From NCBI GenBank assembly GCA_014529385.2, contig CM043969.1, positions 31,347,446 through 31,405,445 of the forward strand: a stretch of DNA of 58,000 nucleotides, in the 5' to 3' direction. Below, piece after piece: positions 11,622 to 22,326 of this stretch (positions are counted from its first letter, which is position 1; each line of letters begins with the position of its first letter). The position numbers were made by a program, and so were the translations under genes. The notes below the pieces were generated by a model. It was given only the letters and a program-made list of their open reading frames with translations, made no database searches and was not told where the DNA came from. Origin of the DNA: Adiantum capillus-veneris. Taxonomy: Eukaryota > Streptophyta > Polypodiopsida > Polypodiales > Pteridaceae.

Positions 11622-11994
11622 TGCTTTTGCTTTTATAAACTCTCTGTGAGAGAGGGAAAAGAGCTTTTGCTTTCAGGGCTTTTGATTTTGAAGCTTTTGG
11701 GGCTCTGCTTTTGGGCATCCCTTGTAACCTTTAAATTAGTGGTAAGTGCCTCACTTCTCAGAGCATCTAGACGCAGAGTCTGAGAGTGAAACCCTAGCCA
11801 CTCTCTTGTACTTTGATGATTGATTAATACAAAAATAAATACCGAAAGGGGCGCTAGTCTTTGGGGCCAATATCTCTAGGCACAGAACTCCGCCGGGCCA
11901 GTGCAAATCTATTGTGATCTATGAATTGTTTGAAGTTGTTACTTGGTGCTGTCGTGATTGATTCTTGACTTGAGTGTCCAAGTTTGTTATTACA
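11350..11994 (+). repeat. 3' LTR of the 8.6-kb gypsy element
   Basis: 645 bp, starts TGTCACAAAG and ends TTACA, followed by the AGAGT duplication. It carries its own (GA)n tract at about 11569-11617, at the same LTR position as in the 5' copy. Confidence 0.92.
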
Positions 11995-12600
11995 AGAGTA
12001 CCTCAGGGAGATCCTAGCAAAAAATACCCCGAAGCCCTAGTGATTGGGAAATCGAGTCTTCAATGAAGGAGTAGATAGTAGCCTCAGATTTCAGGCTGAA
12101 AAAATTACGCGCGCTAGTGCAAGAACAGGAATGAGATGGGGTCCTTAGAACAACACTAACCCTAAGGCCTGAATTATTTTTACGGCCTTAGGATAAGTCG
12201 ATTAAATTATTTTAAATGATTTGCGCTGGACCAAATGGCCGGACAAGTGCGAACACGTAATGCCAGAGCAGTGTCGGTACGGCATTGTGCTAAGGAGCAG
12301 CTAACATTTCATTAGTAACATCTGTGTGTGCAATTGTGAGTTAATTTGCCCATTTCATTAATAGCCTAGGGACTTTTAAATATGAAAGTTGAATGGTTTT
12401 AAAGTTATTAAGTGTGCCAAGTGGCACACTTACCAATGCAAAACTAGCTCTCCCACTCTCTCTCACCCTCTCTCTTCCTAGCGCCTTATCTCCTACTGAC
12501 TTGATAAGAGCACCCCCTCCCCCATTTCTCAATGTTGGCAGTGCTTCTACCCCCCCTATTATGAGTATGCTCTACGCATTGGAGCTCTCCATGGAAGCTT
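11995..12600 (+). mobile_element. Probable continuation of the LTR that starts at 3257
   Basis: This sequence flanks the 8.6-kb insertion. It has features common to LTRs here: a GGGACTTTTAAATATGAAAG block near 12370 and a CT-rich stretch near 12455-12475. No coding frame is convincing. The right end is unknown. Confidence 0.4.
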
Positions 12601-13180
12601 GAGAGCAGTTCCTTGCGACATATGTGGTGGCCGTGCTCCAATTGTTTAGAAAAAGGGTTCTCATAGCCATAGCCAGCTTTTGGTGAAGTTTCATCGCGAG
12701 AAGTTGCAGCAGGCACTCTCTTCGTAGAGTGTGGTGGCTGTAAATTCTTTGTTTTCAACCCCTAATCATCTCTTTTAGGATGAATTTCAGCAAAATACTT
12801 AATACACCTAGAATCTAGTTCTTCTCTACCTACACTACACGTACACAAAGTTTGGTGCAATTCTATCACGAAAAAGGTCTCTACTTCGGCTTTGGAAGGT
12901 GCTCAAGTAACATTTTCAAGTTATGTGCAAAAATTACAACAAACATGTGTGCATGCATTTTGCGTGTTTCTCCCTTGTTTTTGTTGCAAGAATGATTATG
13001 CATAAAGGGACACAGTTAGCGAAAGGTAGACTCTCATTTTCAAGAGCTTCCGTTGAGTTTTGTGGAAGACAGACTCTCGTTTTTTAGAGCTTCCCAAAAT
13101 CTCATAGCAAAGGGAAAATCCTCTCAGTATTCAGAGAGTAGCTTTCGCACTCTCTCAGTCAGAAGAAGAAAAGAAAGAAT
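12600..13180. other. Non-coding stretch, nothing assignable
   Basis: No protein match was recognised on either strand. The repeated AGACTCTC.TTTT.AGAGCTTCC phrases at about 13028-13090 look like short internal duplications, possibly still part of the minus-strand LTR to the right. Confidence 0.4.
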
Positions 13181-13384
13181 AGAGGACAGGCTATTGCCCC
13201 GTTCCTGTGCTTGTAAAGATTCTCCCTTAGTAATAAAGATAATCTCTTTATGGGGGGGGGGACCAGCCCATCTTCTAGTCCCCAATGAAGTGTCAAGCTT
13301 TTCCTCTCTCTCTCTAATTCTCTTGAGTATTTGAAATACTATTAAAAGTCAGTTTACGCTTCCGTATTTATTTGTGACAAATAC
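13180..13384 (-). mobile_element. Minus-strand LTR fragment related to the 7958-9920 element (family C)
   Basis: Read on the minus strand from 13384 it begins TGTCACAAATAAATACGG and runs through a GA-rich stretch to GATGGGCTGGTCCCCCCCC, then TCTTTATTACT and TACAAGCAC. These occur in the same order in 7958-8165. Identity is moderate, so it is an older or sister copy. Confidence 0.6.
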
Positions 13385-13500
13385 TCCCCTCGTAAATAAC
13401 CACAAGGGTCCGGGCCATGAATAAAAACAACACTTTTCAATCATTCAATACCCCCCCCCCCGGCAAATAACCACAAGGGTCCGGGTCATGAGTATGAACA
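13385..13500. repeat. Two-copy direct repeat with poly-C tract
   Basis: AAATAACCACAAGGGTCCGG followed by G(C/T)CATGA occurs at about 13396 and 13464, separated by a run of C at 13451-13462. It abuts the family C LTR terminus and could be polypurine-side interior sequence on the minus strand. Confidence 0.5.
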
Positions 13501-14079
13501 AGCATTCCCAAACATCATTTCTTACTACTCCACCCGGGAGAATCACCAATCATTGAAACCAATTTTAAAACCAGAGTCAAACAAAATTCAAATCGGCACC
13601 AAAACAGGTTCAAAACAAATACCATCCATTTCAAACAAGATCACCAAACAAGTTCTCAAACAGAACTTAAACTTAAAAAAAACAATCTCAACATCAATCG
13701 AGCTCGAAAAGTCGACTAGCTTTCCATCCTGAAACCTGTACCAAAAATTAGGGTTAGATTCCTTCCATAAGGTCGTACCCAACCATAGCATGGTCCATCA
13801 GCTCTTGGACAGACAGTGTTCCTTTGGCGGCAATGGTAGTCCCAAGACAACAATCGCATCGGTCCTCGGACCTCCAAGGTTATCAACTCGTGAAGAGACA
13901 TCTACTGAGAGATGTCGCGAAAGTTCAAGTTATAATCTACTAGGGTTTCCATGGCAAGCATTTGAGGATACCCCACTCTACCAAAAGTTGCACTTCGAAG
14001 GAAGATGTCAAAAACCATATAACTTCGGACAAAAGAATTTCTTGAAAGCTTGCCAGTGTGCGGCTTGGTAGCTATAGAA

Positions 14080-14573
14080 ATCAACATCTGCATGGCACGA
14101 CTCTGGACCTTCTCCAGGAAGCATGCTAGAGAATGACCCCATGGCCTCATATTTAAAGGCCCTAGGCCCCAAAAGTAGTTTCACATGAAAAGCCTTCAAA
14201 CTCAAAAGCTTCTGGTCTAAAAGCAATACCAAAACGATGCCAGCGTAAATCATGGAATTCCGTACAATTGCCACGTCAGCACCGTCAACGCGTTTTGCGG
14301 AAATCTGCCACATCAGCATTGTCAGCGCAAAATCCGAAAATTGCCCGTACAGCTTCTATATCATCAGTTTTTGGCGCAAGTCTTTCTTTGTGTGTGTGGG
14401 TCCTGCTTTATTTTAATCCTTTACGTCACTAGGGGCCTCATCGGACGGGGTCCCCATAAGTTGGTAGGACTTCTTATTCTGTTACTTGTTCTTCTTAGGG
14501 TTTAGGCCCCTCGGTCGACATCTGTAAGATGGCTCCATTCTTCAAGGCTTTGACATGTCAGTAGTTTGTGAGA
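14080..14573 (-). mobile_element. Minus-strand LTR fragment of family B
   Basis: The reverse complement aligns along its length with 993-1450: GTCAAAGCC near the start, GAGGGGCCTAAACCCTAAGAAG, CCTACCAACTTATGGGGACC, the GACGTGGCA repeats and GGGCCTTTAAATATGAGG. To the right, on the minus strand, a purine tract AAAGGGGGGATC precedes it, as before a 3' LTR. Confidence 0.75.
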
Positions 14574-14645
14574 ATTTGCCTATATATGCAGATCCCCCCT
14601 TTGTATTTTTTTACATGTGTTCATGCAAAGCAATCAACGTTTGGA

Positions 14646-14648
<3 letters not shown>

Positions 14649-14710
<62 letters not shown>

Positions 14711-14724
14711 CTCTCTCTCTCTCT
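14649..14724. repeat. (CT)n microsatellite
   Basis: Near-perfect CT run with one CG interruption, ending in CTATCTAT. Confidence 0.95.
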
Positions 14725-15649
14725 ATCTATCTAACACGAGTGTCTAGCATTTTCGCTCTCCTCTCTCTAGCATTTCCCTCTATCTTGCAAACTCCTTGGG
14801 ATCTCTCTTCCTCTCTCTAGCGCTCCCCTTCCCCTCCACTTGGACACCCTACACGATAGGTTTCCTTGCGGTGTGTGCACTTATGCCCATTCAGTGGGCA
14901 ATACGCGGTAGGAGTTCGAATCCGAGGAGATCTATCACAATAGATCCAAGATCCATTGGCTGCCCGGTCGTCCCGAGAGGAGGTTTGTCGCAATTGCAGA
15001 TGAGATCGCCATCCAATCGACCCTATTCTGCTACACCTCTCGCATGGCTTAGTATAAACCTTTTAGACCATTTTTAGTGTCTTGACCCTATTTTGGAGCA
15101 TTTGTCTTATTTCTACGCCTTTATCATTTTTTAAGGTCTCTAGGTCACTTTACTAGTATTAAGGTGACCGTTGCACCTCATTTTCATTCCTCCACCTATA
15201 TGAGGCTTGAGCATCCCTTCCATTATTGATTTATTGCACATTAGTGTATATGCAGTAGTGGAAGGCTGATTGCTAACAATGCCGAAGCAATTGGCTTTCC
15301 AAATCATCCATGTTGTATTGGCACATATAGTGGAGAAACAATCTCTATTTGCTGCAGTTCAAAATCATGAATGGTAGCTTGTAGCATATCGAGTGCCCTG
15401 CTTCTACATCTCACCTCTGTCCACAAAAATGTTGGGTCCCCCTCACTCCATCACCGCTCTACTGGGAAGCATTCATGGACATGAAAAGCAGGCATGGTAA
15501 AATGCAGTTTTGATGATAGTTGTCCGAAGGCATTCACCATATCAGTGTCACAATGCAGCTAAAAGCATCTGCTTCAAATAGGATTTTAACACTAAAGACT
15601 AGAACATGTTCAACATCTTCCAGGCCCAAAAGCTACACAATTGACTCAC
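14725..15649. other. Intergenic or intronic sequence without recognised gene
   Basis: No convincing frame. A tRNA-like B-box (GTTCGAATC, 14914-14922) and a small hairpin (TGCCC...GGGCA) near 14885-14900 are present without the rest of a tRNA. If the SEC-C exon at 15650-16043 belongs to a living gene, this stretch is the start of its first intron. Confidence 0.4.
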
Positions 15650-16043
15650 GAAGAAGCGAGAGTCCGTCAAGGGCAGCAGAAGTTCCTTGATGAAAAGGCA
15701 TGCAGCATTGATTGTAGCTTAGCGAGTCATTGCCTCCACCACATGGGCAGATGGTCTCTTCTTCCTCACTCCTCACAGCAGCATCCAGGGGAGCTTCAGC
15801 CTCATTGTTTGCTTTGGAGTTACGCTTGTCACCAAAGCCACGGCTGGGGGAGAGGGAGGAAGCAGGGGCCCCCTGCTCTTTACCTTCGCCTTTTTTCCGC
15901 TTCAGAAGCTCTCCAAACCCTTTTCCACCCGTTGCCGCATAAATGGGGCAAACGGTGGGACGCGCATGCGAGGTCGCCCCCCGGGGGAAGGGAGATCTGG
16001 CTGGTGATGACAGGCGAGTGGACGTGAGGCTCGCTGCTGCCAT
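15650..16043 (-). CDS. First exon of a YchJ-like SEC-C motif protein, probably plastid-targeted
   Basis: On the minus strand an ATG (16041-16043) opens a 131-codon frame. The N-terminus is rich in Ala, Ser, Thr and Arg with few acids (MAAASLTSTRLSSPARSPF), like a chloroplast transit peptide. After a Lys-rich linker comes the zinc-binding SEC-C motif (CPCGGGNDSLSYNQCC) and the FHQG and SLL features of the YchJ/UPF0225 family. The reading then meets GTGAGT (plus-strand 15649-15644), a strong plant splice donor that would split an Arg codon, just where the family continues LLRxRxSAY. I see no matching second exon to the left, so the gene is either cut off or has a very long, transposon-filled intron. 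Its function is not established. Confidence 0.7.
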
Positions 16044-16560
16044 GCCTGGTATAGAAATGGCCTAGCGCACATTGATTTAAGGACCAAACTAGTCTTGCTT
16101 TGGCGTTGCCACCGAGTAGACAAAGTACAAAGAGCATTGACGAATTTTTAAAAAAGAATCGCGTGTATGATGATTGATTACCTCTATCGCTGTCTGTAAA
16201 ATGGTTCAATTTTCTCTTATTTCTCATGTAACTTAAGGGGGAGAGAGAGAGAGAGAGAGAATACTACATGTCACAATCTGAAGGAGCATGGAGTCTTGGT
16301 TGTCGATCACAGAAACCTAAGTGCAAAACATATTTGAGGAGGAAAACCTTGGGATCAAGGGTTGTCCGCGTAATAGAGAATGGTTATGCAAAGAAGAACG
16401 TTGGGTTGCAATATATGAGATGCATTGACATATATAGATTCACATCAACCACCTAAGAATAAACTAAACATGGACAAAGTGTATTGAGTACTTTAATACA
16501 TAACTTGAATTGTCGAACTATGAGAAAAGAAGTGTGTGTCTAGTTGATACATAGATTCAA
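16044..16560. other. Upstream region of the SEC-C exon
   Basis: Includes a short (GA)n run at about 16242-16260. There is no coding frame with recognisable content. The minus-strand promoter of the SEC-C gene would lie here, but I see no distinctive element. Confidence 0.4.
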
Positions 16561-16990
16561 TGATCGAGATTAAGTATGCAAGAGTGAGGAAAACATATGG
16601 CTAAACTAAACTTAAGGAAACATTGACAAACTCAAAAAATATAGAAAGCATCAACACACCAAAAAGTGAGTCGCACTACCAACTTGGTAATCTTGTACGC
16701 GTGTCGTCCAATTGTGCAAGCCAGAGGACAATGTTTAAATCAAGCTACATAAAAGCAATGTGTACAAAAGTATGGTGGAGAGTTGGCACTGTGGTCTCTC
16801 CAAAAATTATAAGAAATGAAAGTCTTGCACTGCCCCGTAGCATTTATGTGTTGGGCCAAGCAAACACATAGGCATGGAGGATTGGATCCAAATAACAGAC
16901 CTTGTTGTGTTGTCAAGTTGAAATCATGGTTGTGCAGTCAAAACGTCCACTATTGTGAACATATATCCTTTATGTCACACATAAAATGGG
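16560..16990 (+). repeat. Unclassified dispersed repeat, copy 1
   Basis: The block around GTGGAGAGTTGGCACTGTGG, then TCTCCAAAAATTATAAGAAA and GTGTTGGGCCAAGCAAA, recurs at 31660-31990. The part near 16600-16670 (ACATTGACAAACTCAAAA) recurs at 28430-28480. No terminal structure or protein was recognised, so its class is unknown. Confidence 0.65.
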
Positions 16991-17445
16991 AGCTAACACA
17001 AAAACAAAAGATGCAAGATATAGATTAAACTTAAAGAGAAGCAGAAATAACTTTATATTGTATGTCATAGACGGTGTAGGGTTCGTTGTATTGATGAGTT
17101 CTCGGTCTGAAAGCCCCATTAAGACCTAGTGAAGCACGTTATTGCCATTAACCATCTTATAAATTGTAAATTTTGCATATATCGATCATTAGCAATTGTC
17201 TTCTTTTGAGAACGTAGATGTTGTCAAGAAGATGATGGGTGTCGGGCCTGTCCAAATTAGACGCGCAAGTGTAGTGGTTTCGAGTGCTCTAGTAGCACCT
17301 CCACCATGCTCATCGTCTCCTTCTGACCAGCTATGGACTGAGGTTTAAAGTTTTCAACCTATTGTCCCAGGCTTCTACGTGTCAAAAAGCATGTGTGATG
17401 CCATTCAGCCTGACAATATCAGCCATTTAGTCTCTAGATCGGGGA

Positions 17446-17672
17446 TGTTGGAATTAGGGTTGCAGAAAAACGCACACAGCTTGGAGAAGACGAAGGAAGC
17501 TCAAGGCACACAATAGAGAGTGTGTTACTTAGTGTGCAATAGAAAGATAGATAGCCCTAGTGTGATGGGCGTATATACAATGCTCGGGGGGAAAAACCTC
17601 CTAAAGAGGGAAAAAATGCCCCGGCGGTCCTAGTGTGTTCACACACATCACTACCACATGTATATGGTAACA
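17446..17672 (-). repeat. 3' LTR of the minus-strand copia element
   Basis: 227 bp. On the minus strand it begins TGTTACCATATAC and ends ATTCCAACA, preceded by the purine tract ATGGGGGATT. Confidence 0.92.
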
Positions 17673-17747
17673 AATCCCCCATGGAGTGATGCGGTGAACG
17701 AGAGCTGGCACATGAGTAAAGGGAAGTGCCATGCCCTAAGGACATGA

Positions 17748-18072
17748 TCAGTCCACGAAGGGGAGTAAGCCCAAAGCTTTGCGGAAAGCTTCAAGCTTCT
17801 CACGAGACAATGCCTTTGTGAAAAGATCTGCAAGGTTGTCCTGTGTTGACACATAAGCCAAGCTGATCTCTCCTGCTGAGAGCCTCTCCTTGACATAATG
17901 GTAATGCACCTCAATGTGCTTTGTGCGAGCATGAAAAACTGGGTTCCTCGCAACTGCCAATGCGCTCTGACTGTCAGTGTAGATAGTGTTGGCAGTGTCT
18001 TGTCCAACACCCAAATCAGCCATAAGGCGTCTGAGCCATACACACTCAACCGTAGCTGTGAAGACTGCCCTG
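17748..18072 (-). pseudogene. Ty1/copia RNase H C-terminus (fragment)
   Basis: Minus-strand frame with the copia RNase H hallmarks: ECVWLRRLMADLG, IYTDSQSALAVARNP, KHIEVHYHYVKE and DLFTKALS, ending at 17748. These are the last roughly 105 residues of a copia polyprotein. It is cut at 18072 by the LTR of the plus-strand copia element; codons beyond that point belong to the other element. The matching upstream pol is not found elsewhere inside the outer element. Confidence 0.9.
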
Positions 18073-18264
18073 TGTTGGGGTATAAAGCCCAATGTGGTCG
18101 CCCAGGTAAGTGGGCGGGCCGCCAGGTATGTACACATATTCTTTTGTAAAAACCTAATAAGAACTCACTATGCTCTATACATTACAGTAGAGCGAGTTCA
18201 CCATATCGTCGTGCTCTTCTTCTCGCAGTCTCTCTCGCGTCGCACTTCCGCTCGTACTCCTTCA
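18073..18264 (+). repeat. 5' LTR of the plus-strand copia element
   Basis: 192 bp, TGTTGGGGTAT to CTCCTTCA, inserted in the RNase H of the outer copia element. Confidence 0.93.
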
Positions 18265-18278
18265 ATTGGTATCAGAGC

Positions 18279-19361
18279 TCAGATCGAGTCTCGGGGCAGC
18301 ATTTGCAGGTAGCCAGAGTCCCCTGCTCAGATTGGAGTGAGATTCGACAGGCCAAGACACGGCCCCAAATCTTGTGGGAGAGCTCGAAGGTCTTGGTGTT
18401 CTCAGAATTTCATTCTGAGAACATCTCGGCCACCGTTCGGCTTCGACAAAGTTCTACGCAGGCCATTTTTTACTACATGGTCTTGGCGGGTGCAGATCTG
18501 ACTCTGCAAATTTGGGGTTTTCGGCCTACGACTGCAGGTGCTGAGGATATCGGCACTCCCAGAGTGTTGATTTGTGGCTGTCTACACATCGAAGGACGGC
18601 TCACAGTTCTTGGAGGCGCGTCACATACGACACGGGCGCATCTATACACAGACTGTAGGCGACATCCACTAGTTCATCAGGTAGCTTGTGTTTGCTGCTT
18701 GATATTCCAGATTTCATCCTGACATTGCAAGTACTTCCACATGGGATGTATTGTCAAAGATGATGTATGTCTATTGAGGGTTTGCTGGCTGTGAGTCACG
18801 CAGCAAACAACCGCCGCAGCGGTTACAGCATACAGTGGGAAATTTGTGGATGTATGACTGTGGGAATTCTATGTATTATCACATTTACTGCAGCCTTTGT
18901 TGAGGGTCGAGTGAGGTTTTATTGAGCTGGGGGATTCTTGAATGTTGAGATCCTTTCGGTGATACAGGTCTTGGAGCGATCCCTCGAGCACCCTTAGATA
19001 GGCAGCTAGGATGTATTAACTGTGAGTTAGACAGTTGGGATTGCATCTTTGCTTTACTATCGTTGAGGCATTGTCGCAGTCTATGCTTACAGGACAGTGA
19101 CAGGATAGTGAGAGACAGTACAGGTGCAGGACAGGTTTACCCACAGCTTATAGTGTTAGAGAGATAGTGGTTTTTTGAGCTGTTTTTGGTCTGTTTTTTA
19201 GTACACCAGAGCCATTTTACAAAGGAGACTCTGCCGAAATTTCTACAGAATCTGAAGCTTTCTTGGTTCATTTGACAGGTTGATATTGGTTCGGAGGTCA
19301 GTTTACAGGGGAAACTCTGCCGAATTTTTCCCAGGAAAGTAAACTACTGTGAAGCATAGCT
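18279..19361 (+). other. Long leader of the plus-strand copia element
   Basis: Over 1 kb between the primer site and the gag ATG, with no recognisable protein. Such a leader normally holds packaging and dimerisation signals; none can be pointed to from sequence alone. Confidence 0.5.
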
Positions 19362-20410
19362 ATGGCTGGATCACAGGACACTGCTCTTTACAATATCAAG
19401 AAGCTGGATGGAACCAATTTCCCATTGTGGAAGAAGCAGATTTGGCACGTGTTGGTACAAAAGAAGCAGATAAAACCTATAAAGCTCAAGGGGATAAAAC
19501 CAAAAGATATGGATGAAGATGAATGGAGCGAAATGGATGAATTGGCATTTTCTACCATTTTGCTGACTTTGGCAGAAAGCGTTTACTTCAATGTAGCAGA
19601 CGAGATGTCGGCTTATGAAGCATGGACAAAGCTGAGTGATCTTTATGAGAAGCAGAGTGCAGCTTCACAGGTATACTGGCTTAAGAAGCTTGTTGACTTG
19701 AAGATGAAAGAAGGAACACCTACGTCCAATCATCTGAATGAATTCAACACAATCTATTAGTCAATTGTCAGCTCAAGGTGTCAAGTTTGATGAACCTATT
19801 AGAGCTATGTTCCTGTTGATCACATTGCCGGAAGGGACACCTACGTCTAATCATCTGAATGAATTCAACACAATCTATTAGTCAATTGTCAGCTCAAGGT
19901 GTCAAGTTTGATGAACCTGTTAGAGCTATGTTCCTGTTGATCACATTGCCGGAAAGTTGGGACACTTTTCGCACAGCTTTGAGTAATTCTGCACCTCCAG
20001 ATGGTTTGAACATAGCAGGTGTAGAAGGCAGTCTGCTTACTGAAGAAACCAACAGAAAGACAATGGACAAAGGCAAAGGAACAGCCTTAGTTGTCAGGGG
20101 AAGGACCAAAGAAAAGTACAAAGGTGGAAAGAGGGATCAGTCTCGTAGCAAGTCCCGCAGTGCTAAAGGCAAGAGTGACATAGAATGCTACCATTGTGGC
20201 AAGAAGGGTCACATGAAAAGAGACTGCAGAGAATGGAAAGCAGAAAAAGGCAAAGAGAAAGCTGAAGACCATGGTGAGAAGAACAAGTCCTCAGTGAAGA
20301 TTCAAGAAATAAAAGTGACAAACATTGTTGCAGAGGATGACAGTCTAGTGTCAAAAGACATCTACTTCTTGAAGAATACAATGGACTCAAGCTCTTCTTA
20401 CAGCATCTGA
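19362..20410 (+). pseudogene. Ty1/copia gag with 121-bp tandem duplication
   Basis: ATG at 19362 begins a copia gag (YNIKKLDGTNFPLWKKQI, typical of the N-terminal DUF4219/UBN2-like region). The frame stops at 19758-19760. A direct repeat with a 121-bp period follows (about 19716-19836 and 19837-19957). Both copies share the same one-base shift near CTATTAGTC, so that lesion predates the duplication. A second frame (19859-20410) restores gag and has a zinc knuckle (CYHCGKKGHMKRDC). Because 121 is not a multiple of three, the duplication itself also changes frame. Confidence 0.88.
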
Positions 20411-22326
20411 TGGAAATGCACTGAGTGACTGGATTATAGACTCAGGGGCATCACTTCATGTGTCTCCAAACAAGGAGTGGTTTACCTCTTATGTGACCAC
20501 TAAAGATCATGTTGGGCTAGGCAATGGGCGTCTAGACATGTGAGATCTTAAGTGTTGGAGATGTTCAATTGAAGTTTCAGAATGGCTCTTCTTTCACGCT
20601 GAAGAATGTGAGACATGTTCCCGCAATTACAAAGAGCTTGATCAGCACAGGTTTACTTGATGATGCTGGCTACGTCACCACTTTTGGACAGAACATGTGG
20701 AAGATATCCAAGGGTTCTATGACAGTAGCACATGGAGTAAAGTCTGGAAGACTTTACATGATTTATGTATCAAATGTCTCTAAAAATGTAATCAATGTAA
20801 CCGAGCAGCCGAACGTTTCTTTGTGGCATAGCCGGTTAGGACATATGTCCAAGAAGGGAATGGAAATCTTGTCTCGTTCTGGTTATTTTCCTGGCTTGTC
20901 ATTTAATGATTTTGAATTTTGTGAACATTGTCTGTATGGTAAGCAAACACAGCAGCCACATAAGCATAGAAGCAGTAGAAGAGATACACAGTTGGCACTT
21001 GTTCATAGTGATTTGTGTGGACCTATGCCTAACCTATCTCTAGAGGGAGCTTCTTACTTTATGACATTTATAGATGATTACTCGAGGAAAGTATGGGTTT
21101 ACTTTCTCAAGCACAAGGATGAAGCGTTTAGTGTTTTCAAAACGTTTGTGACACTTGTGGAGAATCAGAGTGGCAAGAAGCTTAAATGCTTACGCACTGA
21201 CAATGGTGGAGAGAATGTTTCAAAGGCCTTTCAGGACTTTTGTGAGTCAAAAGGTATAAAACGTGAACTTACTGCTCCTTACAATCCTCCTCAAAATGGT
21301 GTTGCTGAGAGGATGAATAGGACCATACAAGAGAAGGTCAGAAGTATGTTGTCTAATGCACAGCTGCCAAATGGGTTTTGGGCTGAAGCTGTATCAACAG
21401 CTGTTCATATTATAAATAGATCTCCTAGCAAGGTTTTGCAGAAGGATTTAGTGGTAGAGATGGTATGGTCAGGCAAGGTGCCTTCATACAAGCATCTCAG
21501 AGTCTTTGGCTATGAGGCATATACTCACGTTGCAAAGGAATTTAGGAACAAACTTGAGCCAAAGAGTAGAAAGTGCATCTTTCTAGGCTATGGTAATTCT
21601 GGTGAAATGGGGTACAGACTTTGGAATCCCGAATCCAAAAAGTTTATCCGTAGCAATGATGTTCACTTTAATGAAGCCAAATATCATTCTAAACTAGAGA
21701 GGGTTGAGGAGATTAGAAGAGTTTTCTTCCAAGAAGATGGACCTGCACATGCAAGACAAAATGTCAGGGCACAAGAGGAGCAAGGACAGGATAGAGTGGA
21801 ACCACAGGTCGTGGCTGAGCCCAAGACACCTATTGTGCGTAGATCCGGACGTATCACGCGACCTCCTGATAGGTTTGTTCCATCTATGAACTATGTCATG
21901 TTGACTGATTGCAATGAGCCTTCATGTTACAAGGAAGCAGTGCAAATGAAGGACTCCAGGAATTGGCAATTGGCCATGCAGTCAGAGATGGCAGATCTGC
22001 ATAAAAACCAGACATGGAAGCTAGTTAAATTACCACAGGGCAAAAAGGCTCTACCTTGTAAATGGGTTTACAGGTATAAGATCACCCCTCATGATAGTCA
22101 GCCAAAGTACAAAGCAAGGCTTGTTGCCAAGGGCTTTAAGCAAGAGCAAGGCATTGACTTTGACGAAGTCTTCTCTCCGGTGGTCAAGATGACTACATTG
22201 AGATGCTTTCTTGCATTGGTTGCCATATTAGATTTGGTGTTGCACCAAATGGATGTCAAGATAGCGTTCTTGCATGGTGATTTAGATGTGGAAATTTACA
22301 TGCAGCAGCCAGAAAGGATTTGTTGA
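20411..22326 (+). pseudogene. Ty1/copia protease, integrase and N-terminal reverse transcriptase
   Basis: The protease active site DSGASLHVSP is at about 20439-20468; a TGA near 20541 interrupts it. The long frame from 20569 contains the integrase zinc region (LWHSRLGHMSKKGME, CEHCLYGK), the catalytic core (HSDLCGPMP, FIDDYSRKVWVYFL, LRTDNGGE, YNPPQNGVAERMN: the D, D, E residues are present) and the start of reverse transcriptase (KWVYRYKI, YKARLVAKGFKQ, FLHGDLDVEIYMQQPE). One extra base near 22315 causes a stop at 22324-22326. The polyprotein would otherwise continue in the next frame. Confidence 0.92.

Larger units (their letters stand above)
3387..11994 (+). mobile_element. Full-length Ty3/gypsy LTR retrotransposon (8.6 kb) with nested insertion
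   Basis: The 5' LTR (3387-4014) and 3' LTR (11350-11994) begin TGTCACAAAG and end TTACA. The element is flanked by a perfect 5-bp direct repeat AGAGT (3382-3386 and 11995-11999), the target-site duplication. A tRNA-Met type primer site TGGTATCAGAGC lies at 4016-4027 and a polypurine tract at 11338-11349. Internal order is gag, protease, reverse transcriptase, RNase H, integrase, chromodomain-like tail, typical of Ty3/gypsy chromoviruses. Coding parts contain frameshifts and stops, and the integrase is split by another insertion at 7958-9920. Confidence 0.93.

Noticed and set aside
12486-12758. Minus-strand 90-codon frame
   Set aside because: No recognisable motif; lies between LTR fragments.
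13381-13500. CRISPR-like pair of direct repeats
   Set aside because: Only two copies next to an LTR end, in a plant-type genome; no array structure.
14880-14930. Possible tRNA gene or tRNA-derived SINE (B-box GTTCGAATC and a short hairpin)
   Set aside because: No A-box at the right distance, no acceptor stem, no anticodon arm of proper form, no second copy seen in the window.
18303-18722. 139-codon frame in the copia leader
   Set aside because: It sits between primer site and gag where no protein is expected, and shows no known domain.
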